Shown: positions 27,987 to 37,548 of the stretch, in pieces
Numbering within the stretch: position 1 is the stretch's first letter
How the letters are laid out: every line of letters begins with the position of its first letter
Assembly: GCF_900107015.1 (NCBI RefSeq)
Contig: NZ_FNOI01000004.1
Location: 248,001 to 312,000 of the forward strand
Reading direction: 5' to 3'
From: Litoreibacter albidus
GTDB lineage: Bacteria; Pseudomonadota; Alphaproteobacteria; Rhodobacterales; Rhodobacteraceae
DNA length: 64,000 nt
Program-made: the position numbers and the translations under genes
The notes under the pieces: model-generated
What the model saw: the letters and a program-made list of their open reading frames with translations, nothing else
Told to the model about the DNA's origin: nothing
The model's database searches: none

Positions 27987-29257
27987 AGGTGCTGAACCTC
28001 CAGCCCGCCAACCATCACGTCGGTCAGCGCGGACAAGGCTGGGGCGGTTGCGCCGCGCGCCCAGACCATATCATCCCACGGGTGTATCTCTACCTGACAA
28101 GGTTGGCGGCCATCGGACAAGGTCAGCTTGCGCATATCTTCAAAAACTTCTGAGGCGTCGAGATAGTCATTCTGTATCCGCTCCCCCGACAGGATAATCA
28201 AAGGCGGGTCAAACAACTGGATCACGTTGGACAGCCCAACCGACAAATAGCGGCTGGCGCGGCGGAAGATCGTCTGCGCAGGTGCATGGCCCGCCTTTGC
28301 CTGCCGTGACAAGTGATCCAGCAACACGTCAGGTGTGCGCACGGTGTCGCTGTCGTAGTCCAGCGCCGTCGCGGCCTCCCGCGTGAGCGCGTAGTCGGCG
28401 ATGTAGGCTTCTAAACAGCCGCGCTGACCGCAACGGCATAAGGCACCGTCCATCTGCACTTTGGTATGGCCCAACTCCAGCCCGACGCCGTGCGTCCCAC
28501 GGTACAAGCGGTTGTTTACAACCATCCCCATACCCACGCCGTTCTCGATCGTGACCACGGCAAAATCCGTCATGTCGCGCCCGACCCCGAACCAAAGCTC
28601 CGCGAGGGTCAGCATGTTGGTGTCGTTGTCCAAAAACAAAGGCATATCGAAGCGCTGCGCAAAAGACGTGCGCAGATCCTCGTTCGCGTCCTGCAACAGC
28701 GAAGACCACGTGATCATACCAGACGCATTGTCGACGATACCCGGCAAACCGATGCCCACCGCCTTTATGTCGGCCTGCGTTTTCTCGCCATTGGCGATCA
28801 CCAACTCAATTAACGTGGCGATATCATCCATCAGTTGGGTCACAGAGCCGCGTTTGCCAGATGCCGGAAGCTCTGCCGAGGTCACGACGTTGCCCGCAAA
28901 GTCTGACAGCACAGCCGAGTTGCGTTTGAACGACAGCTTGATGCCGATCACATATGCGGCCTCCGCCACAACCTCCAAAGCGACTGGGGGGCGGCCACGT
29001 CCTGAATCGCGCGTCGGCCCGTCTACTTCGCGCAGCAAATTGGACGAAATCAGATCCGCAGTAAGCGTTGTGGCGCTGCCCGCGCTGATGTCCAGAGCGC
29101 GGGTAATGTCCGCACGCGCGGCCTGTCCGCTGGCCCTAACATGTTGAAAAATCTGTTGCCGCAAAGGGGTATCGCCCACCTTCACACGGTTCAAAAGGGG
29201 ACCACAACCGGACGGCTGGAGCAGTGTTTTTTCGTCTGCCTCAATATTGTTTGACAT
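27983..29257 (-). CDS. xylR: ROK family transcriptional repressor (XylR-like)
   Basis: A 424-residue regulator. A winged helix lies at about 35-95 (ADITRALDISAGSATTLTADLISSNLL, then RGRPPVAL). The ROK sugar-kinase-like domain follows, with a DxG-type ATP-site remnant and the zinc motif GHTKVQMDGALCRCGQRGC. It is divergent from xylF, so it most likely represses the xylose operon and is released by xylose. An AT-rich inverted repeat lies in the shared promoter region. The CRTAC1 gene is attached at its 3' end with a four-base overlap. Confidence 0.88.
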   Translation of the reverse strand: MSNNIEADEKTLLQPSGCGPLLNRVKVGDTPLRQQIFQHVRASGQAARADITRALDISAGSATTLTADLISSNLLREVDGPTRDSGRGRPPVALEVVAEAAYVIGIKLSFKRNSAVLSDFAGNVVTSAELPASGKRGSVTQLMDDIATLIELVIANGEKTQADIKAVGIGLPGIVDNASGMITWSSLLQDANEDLRTSFAQRFDMPLFLDNDTNMLTLAELWFGVGRDMTDFAVVTIENGVGMGMVVNNRLYRGTHGVGLELGHTKVQMDGALCRCGQRGCLEAYIADYALTREAATALDYDSDTVRTPDVLLDHLSRQAKAGHAPAQTIFRRASRYLSVGLSNVIQLFDPPLIILSGERIQNDYLDASEVFEDMRKLTLSDGRQPCQVEIHPWDDMVWARGATAPALSALTDVMVGGLEVQHL

Positions 29258-29360
29258 GTAAAGTTAATACCTCAACAGACCGCGTTCACACCTAGACACT
29301 GGATCAAATGAGGGCGTTAGGGAAGTCTTTTGATCATTTTTTTGCCGTTTCGTGCATTTA

Positions 29361-29381
29361 TTATTTTGCAAACTAAAATAA
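29361..29381. promoter_or_regulatory. Candidate XylR operator before xylF
   Basis: TTATTTT and AAAATAA form a perfect 7-bp inverted repeat separated by seven bases (GCAAACT), about 80 bases before the xylF start and 105 bases from the xylR start. ROK repressors of xylose genes bind AT-rich inverted repeats of this kind; the assignment is by position. Confidence 0.5.
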
Positions 29382-29459
29382 ATACGGGCAATCTACTAAA
29401 TGAGTCGCATGACTCGCCCCCTGATAGAAAAGCAGGGGGAACCATTTGGGAGGAACAAC

Positions 29460-30488
29460 ATGAATAAATACATCATCGCCGCCGCAGTCGCCGCGGCAGG
29501 ATTCGGCACAGCAGCATTCGCAGACGGCCACGGCGTTACCGTTGGCGTAAGCTGGTCGAACTTCCAAGAAGAGCGCTGGAAGACAGATGAGGCCGCGATC
29601 AAGTCTGCCTTGGAAGCCGCTGGCGCGACATACGTATCGGCTGACGCGCAGTCGTCTTCGGCCAAGCAGCTCTCCGACGTTGAAAGCCTGATTGCCCAAG
29701 GCGTTGATGCCCTGATCATTCTGGCACAAGACTCCGCAGCCATCGGGCCAGCAGTTGACGCCGCCGACGCCGAAGGCATCCCTGTCGTCGCCTATGACCG
29801 TCTGATCGAAGACAGCCGCGCCTTCTACCTGACATTCGACAACGTCGAAGTTGGCCGCATGCAGGCACGTGCCGTTCTGGCAGCCCAGCCGACTGGCAAC
29901 TACGTCATGATCAAAGGCTCCCCAACCGATCCGAACGCAGACTTCCTGCGTGGTGGCCAGCAAGAAATCTTGCAAGAAGCTATCGACAGCGGCGCGGTCA
30001 CCATCGTGGACGAAGCCTACACAGATGGCTGGTTGCCTGCCAACGCACAGCGTAACATGGAGCAGATCCTGACAGCCAAAGACAACAAAGTTGACGCTGT
30101 TGTGGCCTCCAACGACGGCACCGCTGGTGGTGTCGTGGCAGCACTGACCGCGCAAGGCATGGAAGGCATCCCAGTGTCCGGCCAAGACGGTGACCACGCT
30201 GCGCTAAACCGCGTTGCCCTTGGCACACAAACAGTGTCCGTCTGGAAAGACGCACGTGAATTGGGCAAAGCCGCTGGCACGATTGCCGCGACATTGGGCG
30301 CCGATGCGGCCTCCATGGTTGAGGGTGCTGCAGATTGGACATCGCCATCCGGAACAGAAATCAAGTCACTGTTCCTGGCTCCGGTTCCGATTACCGCCGA
30401 AAACCTGTCGGTCGTCACTGACGCTGGCTGGATCACGGTTGAGGCTTTGTGCCAAGGCGTTTCCAACGGCCCAGCACCATGTAACTAA
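29460..30488 (+). CDS. xylF: D-xylose ABC transporter substrate-binding protein
   Basis: A 342-residue periplasmic sugar receptor. The signal peptide ends near AAFADG. The mature domain starts with VGVSWSNFQEERWKTDE and continues with the XylF-type fold (ALIILAQDSAAIGPAVDAADAEGIPVVAYDRLI, then VVASNDGTAGGVVAAL). GGGAGGA lies six bases before the ATG, which was preferred over an in-frame ATG 60 bases upstream. First gene of the xylose operon; a stem-loop after it probably keeps its message in excess over the permease genes. Confidence 0.95.
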   Translation: MNKYIIAAAVAAAGFGTAAFADGHGVTVGVSWSNFQEERWKTDEAAIKSALEAAGATYVSADAQSSSAKQLSDVESLIAQGVDALIILAQDSAAIGPAVDAADAEGIPVVAYDRLIEDSRAFYLTFDNVEVGRMQARAVLAAQPTGNYVMIKGSPTDPNADFLRGGQQEILQEAIDSGAVTIVDEAYTDGWLPANAQRNMEQILTAKDNKVDAVVASNDGTAGGVVAALTAQGMEGIPVSGQDGDHAALNRVALGTQTVSVWKDARELGKAAGTIAATLGADAASMVEGAADWTSPSGTEIKSLFLAPVPITAENLSVVTDAGWITVEALCQGVSNGPAPCN

Positions 30489-30527
30489 GGGGCAGCGCAC
30501 GCGGGGCTTCCCGCGGCTGCATCTTTC

Positions 30528-30553
30528 GGGTCCGCCTGATGACGGGCGGACCC
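30528..30553 (+). promoter_or_regulatory. Stem-loop between xylF and xylH
   Basis: GGGTCCGCC pairs perfectly with GGCGGACCC across an eight-base loop, without a T run. Placed between a binding-protein gene and its permease, it probably protects the 3' end of the xylF message or partly stops transcription, giving more XylF than XylH. Confidence 0.6.
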
Positions 30554-30649
30554 ACCCCACACTTCTCTTTCTTTTCATTCCAGACATCCCGCCACCGGCC
30601 GCCGCCGGCGTTGATCGGGATATCGCATCCGTTGTTATGGAGACAGACC

Positions 30650-31942
30650 ATGTCTGACCAAAGCGCCCCCTCCCCCCAGCCAAAGCGCAGCTTCCTGCAG
30701 TCGCTAGAGGTTGATACCCGCCTGTTGGGTATGATCGGAGCCTTCTTGATTGTGTGCATCGTGTTCAACTTGCTGACCGATGGTCGGTTCTTGACGCCGC
30801 GCAATGTGTTCAACCTCACGATCCAGACGGTATCAGTTGCGATCATGGCAACCGGCATGGTCTTTGTGATTGTCACGCGGCACATCGACCTCTCGGTTGG
30901 CGCGCTGCTGGCAACCTGCACAGCCGTGATGGGGATGACGCAAACCGCATGGTTGCCACAGCTGTTCGGGCTTGAGTTGGGGCACCCGCTGATCCCGTGG
31001 ATCACCATTGCGATAGGCTTGCTAACAGGCGCGATCATCGGCGCGGCGCAGGGCTGGTTGGTCGGATACCAAGCCATTCCCGCCTTCATCGTGACACTCG
31101 GCGGTCTTTTGATCTGGCGCAACGTCGGCTGGTGGCTAACAGACGGCGCAACCATCGGGCCACTGGATCAGACGTTCATCCTGTTTGGCGGCATCAACGG
31201 CACGCTTGGCGCGTTCTGGAGCTGGGTTGTCGGCATCGTAGCGGCTGTTCTTTCGTTGGTGGCCATGTGGTCCGCTCGGCGCACCAAGACCTCGCACGGC
31301 TTCCCTGTGAAGCCCATGTGGGCAGAAGCGTTAATCATGGCGGTTGTTGCGGGTGCAATTCTGGGCTTCGTCGCGATCTTGAACGCCTATACCGTGCCGT
31401 CCCGCGTGATTGCCCGCGACCCGAGCCTGTTCGGCTGTGACGTGGCCGAGGGCTGCGTTGCGGCTTATGGGCTGCCGTATTCGGTTCTGGTGCTGATTGC
31501 TGTGGCGATCGTAATGACAGTCATCGCCCTGCGCACGCGACTGGGGCGCTACATTTTCGCCACCGGCGGCAACCCCGATGCGGCAGAATTGTCCGGCATC
31601 AACACACGCCTGCTTACGGTCAAAATCTTCTCCATGGTCGGTGTTCTGTCTGCCTTGGCGGGCATCGTGGCTTCGGCGCGTCTTGGGTATCACACCAATG
31701 ACATCGGCACGCTGGACGAGCTGCGCGTGATCGCGGCAGCGGTGATTGGCGGCACGGCACTTTCTGGCGGCGTTGGCACGATCTACGGGGCCATCATCGG
31801 CGCGCTGATCATGCAATCCTTGCAGTCCGGCATGGCAATGGTTGGCGTGGATGCGCCCTACCAAAACATCGTGGTCGGCGCGGTCTTGGTCGCGGCGGTT
31901 TGGATCGACATTCAATATCGCAAGCGGATGGGAGCAAAATAA
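30650..31942 (+). CDS. xylH: D-xylose ABC transporter permease
   Basis: A 430-residue inner-membrane permease of the ribose/xylose branch with about ten membrane segments. Family marks include VSVAIMATGMVFVIVTRHIDLSVGALLA and, near the end, ALSGGVGTIYGAIIGALIMQSLQSGM. The ATG was chosen for the GGAG site upstream and the start MSDQ; an earlier in-frame start has no such site. It is fused translationally to xylG (TAATG). Confidence 0.94.
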   Translation: MSDQSAPSPQPKRSFLQSLEVDTRLLGMIGAFLIVCIVFNLLTDGRFLTPRNVFNLTIQTVSVAIMATGMVFVIVTRHIDLSVGALLATCTAVMGMTQTAWLPQLFGLELGHPLIPWITIAIGLLTGAIIGAAQGWLVGYQAIPAFIVTLGGLLIWRNVGWWLTDGATIGPLDQTFILFGGINGTLGAFWSWVVGIVAAVLSLVAMWSARRTKTSHGFPVKPMWAEALIMAVVAGAILGFVAILNAYTVPSRVIARDPSLFGCDVAEGCVAAYGLPYSVLVLIAVAIVMTVIALRTRLGRYIFATGGNPDAAELSGINTRLLTVKIFSMVGVLSALAGIVASARLGYHTNDIGTLDELRVIAAAVIGGTALSGGVGTIYGAIIGALIMQSLQSGMAMVGVDAPYQNIVVGAVLVAAVWIDIQYRKRMGAK

Positions 31943-32691
31943 TGACAACTCCACTGGTCGAAATGAAGAACGTATCAATCGCATTTGGCGGTGTCCGCGC
32001 GGTTGATAACGTTAGCATAGAACTGCACGCGGGCGAAGTTGTGGGCCTGCTGGGCCATAATGGCGCGGGCAAGTCGACGCTGATCAAGATGCTGTCCGGC
32101 GCCTACAAGATGGACTCTGGCGAGATATGGATCGAGGGCAAACGCGCCACCATCAACTCCCCACGGGACAGCCGCGATTACAACATCGAGACGATTTACC
32201 AGACGCTTGCGCTGGCGGATAATCTTGATGCGGCCTCCAACCTGTTTTTGGGTCGTGAGTTAACGACGCCGATGGGCTTTGTCGATGACAGCAAGATGGA
32301 GGCCGAGACGCGCAAAATCATGGCGCGCCTGAACCCCAACTTCAAGAAACTGAAAGAGCCTGTGTCGGCGCTATCGGGTGGCCAACGCCAATCCGTAGCC
32401 ATTGCGCGGGCTGTATATTTCAACGCCAAAATCCTGATCATGGACGAGCCGACAGCGGCCTTGGGTGTCCATGAGACAGCCATGGTTGCGGAGCTTATCG
32501 GCGAGTTGAAAAAGCAGGGTTTGGGGATTTTCCTGATCAGCCATGACACCCGCGAAATGATGGACCTATGCGACCGCGTATCCGTCATGAAAAACGGTCA
32601 GATGATTGGCACGGAGCGCGTAGAGGATGTGACGGAGGATGACATCCTGTCGATGATCATTCTGGGCAAGAACCCGAAGTCCAAGACATGA
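31942..32691 (+). CDS. xylG: D-xylose ABC transporter ATPase, single-domain
   Basis: ATPase energising XylFH. Walker A is GHNGAGKSTLIKML, the signature is LSGGQRQSVAIARAV, and Walker B is ILIMDEPTAALG. At 249 residues it has one nucleotide-binding domain, half the size of E. coli XylG (two domains, about 510 residues). It must therefore work as a homodimer, as in the FrcA-type sugar transporters of alphaproteobacteria. It overlaps both neighbours by one to four bases. Confidence 0.92.
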   Translation: MTTPLVEMKNVSIAFGGVRAVDNVSIELHAGEVVGLLGHNGAGKSTLIKMLSGAYKMDSGEIWIEGKRATINSPRDSRDYNIETIYQTLALADNLDAASNLFLGRELTTPMGFVDDSKMEAETRKIMARLNPNFKKLKEPVSALSGGQRQSVAIARAVYFNAKILIMDEPTAALGVHETAMVAELIGELKKQGLGIFLISHDTREMMDLCDRVSVMKNGQMIGTERVEDVTEDDILSMIILGKNPKSKT

Positions 32692-34127
32692 CCTATCTGG
32701 GAATAGACCTAGGGACATCGTCGCTAAAGGCCATTTTGATCAGCGAAGACCAACGCGTCTTGGCCGAACACTCCGTACCTTTGACGGTGTCCCGCCCACA
32801 CGCCGGATGGTCCGAACAAGATCCCGCGCAATGGGTCGAGGCCACGCAAACCGCGATCAAGGCCATCGGCGCGACGGCGGATGTGTCGGGCGTGCGTGGC
32901 ATCGGGATGTCGGGGCATATGCACGGGGCGACCCTGATTGACGCCTCAGGCGAAGTGCTGCGCCCTTGCATCTTATGGAACGACACACGCTCCGCCACCG
33001 AGGCGGCAGCGCTGGACAACAACCCCAAGTTTCGCGCCCTAACAGGCAACATCGTGTTCCCCGGCTTTACTGCACCCAAAGTCGCATGGGTCCGCAACAA
33101 TGAGCCGGACCTGTTCGGCAAAATCGCCAAGGTGCTTTTGCCGAAAGACTACCTGCGCTTTGTATTGACGGGCGACTATGTCGCGGAAATGTCGGACGCG
33201 GCTGGGACAAGCTGGCTCGACGTGGATAAACGCGACTGGTCGGATGAATTGCTGACCGCAACCGGGCTAACCCGCGACCACATGCCCCGCCTTGTCGAAG
33301 GGTCGGAAGTATCGGGCATGTTGCGCGATGATCTGGCGCAGGCTTGGGGGCTTCCCAAGGGTGTCGTCATAGCGGGCGGCGGCGGCGACAATGCCGCCAG
33401 CGCGATAGGCGTAGGGGTAGTGAAGAAAGGCGACGCGTTCGTGTCGCTGGGCACGTCCGGCGTGCTGTTCGCGGCCTCTGACGCCTACCAGCCAGACGCG
33501 GCAAGCGCGGTGCATACATTCTGCCACGCCGTCCCTGACACGTGGCACCAGATGGGCGTCATTCTGGCCGCCACAGATGCGCTTCAATGGCTCAGTCGCC
33601 TGACAGGGCAAACCGCCGCTGAGTTGACCGCCGATCTGGGTGCTCTTCAGGCGCCATCGCAAACACTTTTCCTGCCCTACCTTGGCGGGGAGCGTACGCC
33701 GCACAACAACGCGGCAATGCGCGGACAGTTTTTGCATCTGGACCACGCCACGGATGCGAAGCAGGCCGCGCGCGCCGTGTTGGAAGGAGTTGCCTTCGCC
33801 TTTGCCGATTGCCAAGCCGCGTTGCGCTCCACCGGCACCGAGATCGACGGCGCGCTGGCGATGGGGGGCGGCGCAAAGTCTGAGTACTGGCTCCGCGTTA
33901 TCGCCACGACATTGGGCATCCCTCTTCGCGTACCGGAGGCAGGCGACTTTGGCGCGGCCCTAGGCGCTGCACGCCTTGGCATGATGGCCGCGACTGGCGC
34001 TGGCGTCGAAATTGCCACCATGCCGCCAATCGCAAAAACCATTGACCCAGACACCCGCCTTCAATCCGCATTTGCGCAAGCGCACGACCGCTACCGCACC
34101 GCCTACAAAGTTCTAAAGGATATCTAA
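32688..34127 (+). CDS. xylB: Xylulokinase
   Basis: FGGY-family kinase phosphorylating D-xylulose to xylulose 5-phosphate for the pentose phosphate pathway. The 479 residues show the ATP-site start [13 protein letters not shown], the substrate region [15 protein letters not shown], the catalytic aspartate in [12 protein letters not shown], and LGTSGVLFA. The order xylG-xylB-xylA, with four-base and one-base spacings, makes a single transcript. The length is standard. Confidence 0.95.
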   Translation: MTYLGIDLGTSSLKAILISEDQRVLAEHSVPLTVSRPHAGWSEQDPAQWVEATQTAIKAIGATADVSGVRGIGMSGHMHGATLIDASGEVLRPCILWNDTRSATEAAALDNNPKFRALTGNIVFPGFTAPKVAWVRNNEPDLFGKIAKVLLPKDYLRFVLTGDYVAEMSDAAGTSWLDVDKRDWSDELLTATGLTRDHMPRLVEGSEVSGMLRDDLAQAWGLPKGVVIAGGGGDNAASAIGVGVVKKGDAFVSLGTSGVLFAASDAYQPDAASAVHTFCHAVPDTWHQMGVILAATDALQWLSRLTGQTAAELTADLGALQAPSQTLFLPYLGGERTPHNNAAMRGQFLHLDHATDAKQAARAVLEGVAFAFADCQAALRSTGTEIDGALAMGGGAKSEYWLRVIATTLGIPLRVPEAGDFGAALGAARLGMMAATGAGVEIATMPPIAKTIDPDTRLQSAFAQAHDRYRTAYKVLKDI

Positions 34128-34128
34128 C

Positions 34129-35430
34129 ATGACCGACTTCTTCAAAGGCATCCCCGCCGTCAAATATGAAGGGCCAGACAGCGACAACGACTACGCGTTC
34201 CGCCACTATAACCCCGACGAAGTGGTCATGGGGAAACCGATGAAAGACCACCTGCGCTTTGCCGCTGCCTATTGGCATTCGTTTGCATGGCCGGGCGGAG
34301 ACCCATTTGGCGGGCAAACCTTTGAGCGCCCTTGGTTCGGCGACACGCTGGCCGACGCAAAGCTAAAGGCCGATGTGGCCTTCGAGATGTTTCAAATTCT
34401 CGGCGTCCCCTACTACTGCTTCCACGACGCCGACGTGCGCCCCGAAGGTGCAGACTTTGCCGAGAACACCCGCAATCTAGAAGCCATCGTCGATTACTTC
34501 GGTGAGAAGATGGACGAGACCGGCATCAAGCTTCTTTGGGGCACGGCAAACCTGTTTTCGCACCGACGGTTCATGTCCGGCGCGGCGACAAACCCTGACC
34601 CGGATGTATTTGCCTTTTCGGCAGCAACGATCAAAACCTGCATGGACGCGACCATCAAACTGGGCGGCGAAAACTACGTTCTATGGGGCGGCCGCGAGGG
34701 CTACGAGACTTTGCTTAACACCGACATGGGCCGTGAACGCCAGCAGGCTGGCCGGATGTTGCAGATGGTTGTCGATTACAAACACAAGATGGGCTTCGAA
34801 GGCGCAATCCTGATCGAGCCGAAGCCACAAGAGCCCACAAAGCACCAGTATGATTACGACGTGGCAACGGTTTACGGCTTCCTCAAGGACTTCGGTCTCG
34901 AAGGTGAGGTACAGGTCAACATTGAACAAGGTCACGCCATCTTGGCAGGCCACTCGTTCGAGCATGAGTTGGCGCTGGCCCGTGAGTTGGGAATTTTCGG
35001 CTCCATTGACATGAACCGCAACGACTACCAATCGGGCTGGGACACCGACCAGTTTCCCAACAACGTGCCAGAAATGGCACTGGCCTACTATGAGGTGCTG
35101 CGTGCCGGTGGCTTCAAAACCGGCGGCACCAACTTTGACGCCAAGCTGCGCCGTCAGTCGCTGGACGCGGAGGATCTGATCCTTGCCCATGTCGGCGGTA
35201 TGGATGCCTGTGCTGCGGGCTTCAAAGCCGCTGCCGCGATGCTGGAGGACGGCAAATTGGAAGCGGCACGTGACGCGCGTTATGCCGGCTGGCAAACGGA
35301 GGCAGGCACGGGCCTTCTCGATAGCGACCTGAGCGCGATCCACGACCGCGTTGTCGCTGAAGGCATCAACCCCGAGCCGCGTTCCGGCAAGCAGGAGCGT
35401 TTAGAAAATCTGATAAACCGTTACCTGTAA
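34129..35430 (+). CDS. xylA: Xylose isomerase
   Basis: Converts D-xylose to D-xylulose in the cytoplasm. The 433-residue length matches the longer class II enzymes. The active-site histidine and aspartate are in [13 protein letters not shown]. The metal ligands are within [33 protein letters not shown] and the later [19 protein letters not shown]+C-rich hairpin follows the stop, so it ends the operon. Confidence 0.97.
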   Translation: MTDFFKGIPAVKYEGPDSDNDYAFRHYNPDEVVMGKPMKDHLRFAAAYWHSFAWPGGDPFGGQTFERPWFGDTLADAKLKADVAFEMFQILGVPYYCFHDADVRPEGADFAENTRNLEAIVDYFGEKMDETGIKLLWGTANLFSHRRFMSGAATNPDPDVFAFSAATIKTCMDATIKLGGENYVLWGGREGYETLLNTDMGRERQQAGRMLQMVVDYKHKMGFEGAILIEPKPQEPTKHQYDYDVATVYGFLKDFGLEGEVQVNIEQGHAILAGHSFEHELALARELGIFGSIDMNRNDYQSGWDTDQFPNNVPEMALAYYEVLRAGGFKTGGTNFDAKLRRQSLDAEDLILAHVGGMDACAAGFKAAAAMLEDGKLEAARDARYAGWQTEAGTGLLDSDLSAIHDRVVAEGINPEPRSGKQERLENLINRYL

Positions 35431-35436
35431 GAACAC

Positions 35437-35470
35437 ACCCCGCCGCGCGCACAGGAACGCGCTGCGGGGT
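35437..35470 (+). terminator. Hairpin after xylA
   Basis: ACCCCGC pairs with GCGGGGT and the stem continues inward (GCGCG/CGCGC with one mismatch), forming a strong G+C stem six bases after the xylA stop. No long T run follows, so termination may be Rho-assisted. Confidence 0.55.
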
Positions 35471-35535
35471 TACCACGGACTGAGTTGGTGGTAGGTTGCG
35501 GCTCTCTGGCAACCAATGACGAGCACAGACCGCAC

Positions 35536-36156
35536 ATGACCCTCCGACAGTATGCCGCCATTGTCACCGCCATCGTGGCGTGGGGAGCGCTCACGCTGCA
35601 ATGCGGCCTGATCATAGAGCGGATGACATCTGAGGGCGCGACGGCCTTGCAGGCTATCTGGCGCTTTGTTGGCTTTTTCACCATCCTGACAAATCTACTC
35701 GTCGCCATAGTGTCGAGCGCACTTGTGTTGCGACCGATGCATCCTCTTGCGTCTGCCCCGATGCGCTTGGCGGCGCTGACCGCCATACTGATGGTGGGCA
35801 TCGTCTACTCAGTAGCCCTACGCGCCATCTGGAGCCCCACTGGCCTACAAGCCATCGTCGACAGCTTGCTCCATGACGTGACGCCGGTTTTGTTTCTGCT
35901 CACTTGGATTGCCTTCCCGCACGGTGACCTGCGCTGGCGCGACATGGCCCCCGCCATTCTGGTACCGCTCGCCTATTTCGCCTATGCCATGACGCGCGGG
36001 GCCTTTGATGGCTGGTACGCCTATTGGTTCCTTGACCCATCGCAGCAGAGCATTCCAGCTCTGGCGATTAGTATAGCTATCCTTATCGCCGCCTTCGCCC
36101 TTGTCGCGACCCTCGCCATTTGGGCGGACAGGTGGCTCGCAGGACGTCGGACATGA
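35536..36156 (+). CDS. Pr6Pr family membrane protein
   Basis: A 206-residue protein with six membrane segments, matching the Pr6Pr / FAR-17a-like bacterial family: WRFVGFFTILTNLLVAIV in helix 2 to 3, then HDVTPVLFLLTWIAF with the conserved histidine-aspartate, and a late AYFAYAMTRGAFDGWYAYWFLDP. The family has no established function in bacteria. It overlaps by four bases (ATGA) the beta-lactamase-like gene that follows, so they are made together. Confidence 0.8.
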   Translation: MTLRQYAAIVTAIVAWGALTLQCGLIIERMTSEGATALQAIWRFVGFFTILTNLLVAIVSSALVLRPMHPLASAPMRLAALTAILMVGIVYSVALRAIWSPTGLQAIVDSLLHDVTPVLFLLTWIAFPHGDLRWRDMAPAILVPLAYFAYAMTRGAFDGWYAYWFLDPSQQSIPALAISIAILIAAFALVATLAIWADRWLAGRRT

Positions 36157-36989
36157 CAAGGATCACACGACGGCACGCGGTAACAGGGCTCGCCGCGTTT
36201 TGCGCGCTAATTGGCCCGACACAAGCGAGTGACCGGAACACGCGGGCATGGCAGCCCCGCACTTATGATGACGGGCTTATTCCAGACTTTTCGTTTGAGT
36301 TGATCGAAATGGACCTCCAAGGTAGCCTCAATGTCTATGCGCTGGATACCGAGACGGGGCGTGCTGCAGTTTGGGGGCCACAGGAGCGCGTGCCAATTGG
36401 TGCGCTCATGCCGCTCATACTGGTCGCTGAAGTTTTGCGTGGCGTCGACGCTGGCACCAAGCAGTTCGAGAAGGGCCGCCCCCTGTATGACCTTTGCGAG
36501 GCCGCGCTGTTGCGTGGTGATAGATCTGCCGCGCGGTCGTTATTGGATCATGTCGGAGGCATCGTGGCCCTGTCTGCACAACTCGCCCTTGCCGGCGATA
36601 AGACGACCCGCATCGCCGGGTTAGACAGTGAACCTTGGGACATGCAGCACAGCACCACCGCACATCAAGCGGCCAATACGTTATGGATGTATCTGTCTGG
36701 GCCTGCGCTATCGCCGCAAAGCAAAGCGCTGCTACGCGGGTGGTTAACGGCCCCGATGTATGGCGTGCCCGCTGGCTGGGAAGCTGCGGCGCTAACTGGG
36801 GCAGAAGGCGACAACACGTTAAGTGTCGCGACCATCTTCCCGCCGGATCGCTCACCACTCCTTCTTGCGGCTTTCATTACCGGCGCGAACCGCGACTCAG
36901 ATTTTCAGTTCGCCCGCCATGCGGAGCTAGTGCGCATCGCCACGACCAACCTCATGTCGCCGCCTTATGACCCATACGCCGATGAGTAG
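36153..36989 (+). CDS. Class A beta-lactamase-fold protein lacking catalytic residues
   Basis: A 278-residue exported protein with a twin-arginine-like leader (TRRHAVTG, residues 5-12). From about residue 50 the layout follows class A beta-lactamases: LYDLCEAALLRGDRSAARSLLDHVGG aligns with the SDN region, ALSPQSKALLRGWL with the helix after the omega loop, and VPAGWEAAALTGAEGD with the KTG strand. The key residues are gone: the SxxK serine and lysine positions hold A84 and P87, SDN is G122-D123-R124, and KTG is LTG (214-216). Only the glutamate before proline (E160) remains. It should not hydrolyse beta-lactams and may instead bind a peptidoglycan or other ligand. It is coupled to both neighbours by overlaps. 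Confidence 0.8.
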   Translation: MTRITRRHAVTGLAAFCALIGPTQASDRNTRAWQPRTYDDGLIPDFSFELIEMDLQGSLNVYALDTETGRAAVWGPQERVPIGALMPLILVAEVLRGVDAGTKQFEKGRPLYDLCEAALLRGDRSAARSLLDHVGGIVALSAQLALAGDKTTRIAGLDSEPWDMQHSTTAHQAANTLWMYLSGPALSPQSKALLRGWLTAPMYGVPAGWEAAALTGAEGDNTLSVATIFPPDRSPLLLAAFITGANRDSDFQFARHAELVRIATTNLMSPPYDPYADE

Positions 36990-37326
36990 GTTCTCCCCTA
37001 CCTTCTGGGGCGCCGGAATTTTCATGGTCCTTCCCGTAGCTGTCTTAGCGCAGGACGCTGGCCAGACATGGGCCGAACGCAAATGCGTGCTGTACCAACG
37101 CGCGGTCACCGACGCGACGAAGATGATCGGGCGCGACAGGTTGCGCGACGAGTTTATCAAGAAAAACCAAGAATTCATCACTGGCGGATGCCTGACGCAA
37201 GGCAACGTTTGCCCAATGACGGACGGCGAATTTGAGTTTGCCAACCTGCTGACGGTCATGACGATGAATGAAGGCATGGCGAGCACCTTTGTGCCCTTCG
37301 GGTGCCGTGACACGGCTGGCGAATGA
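36982..37326 (+). CDS. Small secreted cysteine-containing protein
   Basis: A 114-residue exported protein of no family I recognise. The signal peptide ends near VLAQ-DAG. The mature part has four cysteines (KCVLY, GGCLT, NVCPM and FGCRD) that could form two disulfides, in a mostly helical protein of about 90 residues. The ATG overlaps the end of the beta-lactamase-like gene; an in-frame ATG 15 bases earlier is also possible. Third member of a translationally coupled set. Confidence 0.7.
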   Translation: MSRFSPTFWGAGIFMVLPVAVLAQDAGQTWAERKCVLYQRAVTDATKMIGRDRLRDEFIKKNQEFITGGCLTQGNVCPMTDGEFEFANLLTVMTMNEGMASTFVPFGCRDTAGE

Positions 37327-37404
37327 CTAGCGACGAGTGCTCAAAGGCAAAGTAGCATCCGTCGCAAATCATTCGATGATGGATAAGCGCCTCACTCCTG
37401 GTGA

Positions 37405-37500
37405 GCCTCCCCCTTTGAAGTGGTCTGCCCTCATAGTTAGAAAGCGGAGGGCCAGAGATGGCGATTAAAAGACCCAAGCCCGAAGAGGGCATGCACCTGC
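37405..37500 (+). mobile_element. Possible IS3-family 5' end remnant
   Basis: After an AGCGGAGGGCCAGAG leader, an ATG at 37458 starts MAIKRPKPEE, which closely resembles the start of OrfA of a common IS3-family group (xxKRPKPEEIVxKLRQ). The match stops after ten codons and the frame continues with unrelated sequence. The preceding bases (CTTTGAAGTGGTCTGCC) could belong to the element's end. No second end or target duplication was found, so this is a tentative remnant beside tRNA-Arg. Confidence 0.35.
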
Positions 37501-37548
37501 CCATCCTTGAATACAGATCACCACGCATAAACACGCGACTTAAGAGAC

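Noticed and set aside
36153-36989. A functional beta-lactamase resistance gene
   Set aside because: The SxxK, SDN and KTG residues are all substituted, so an active enzyme is not supported.
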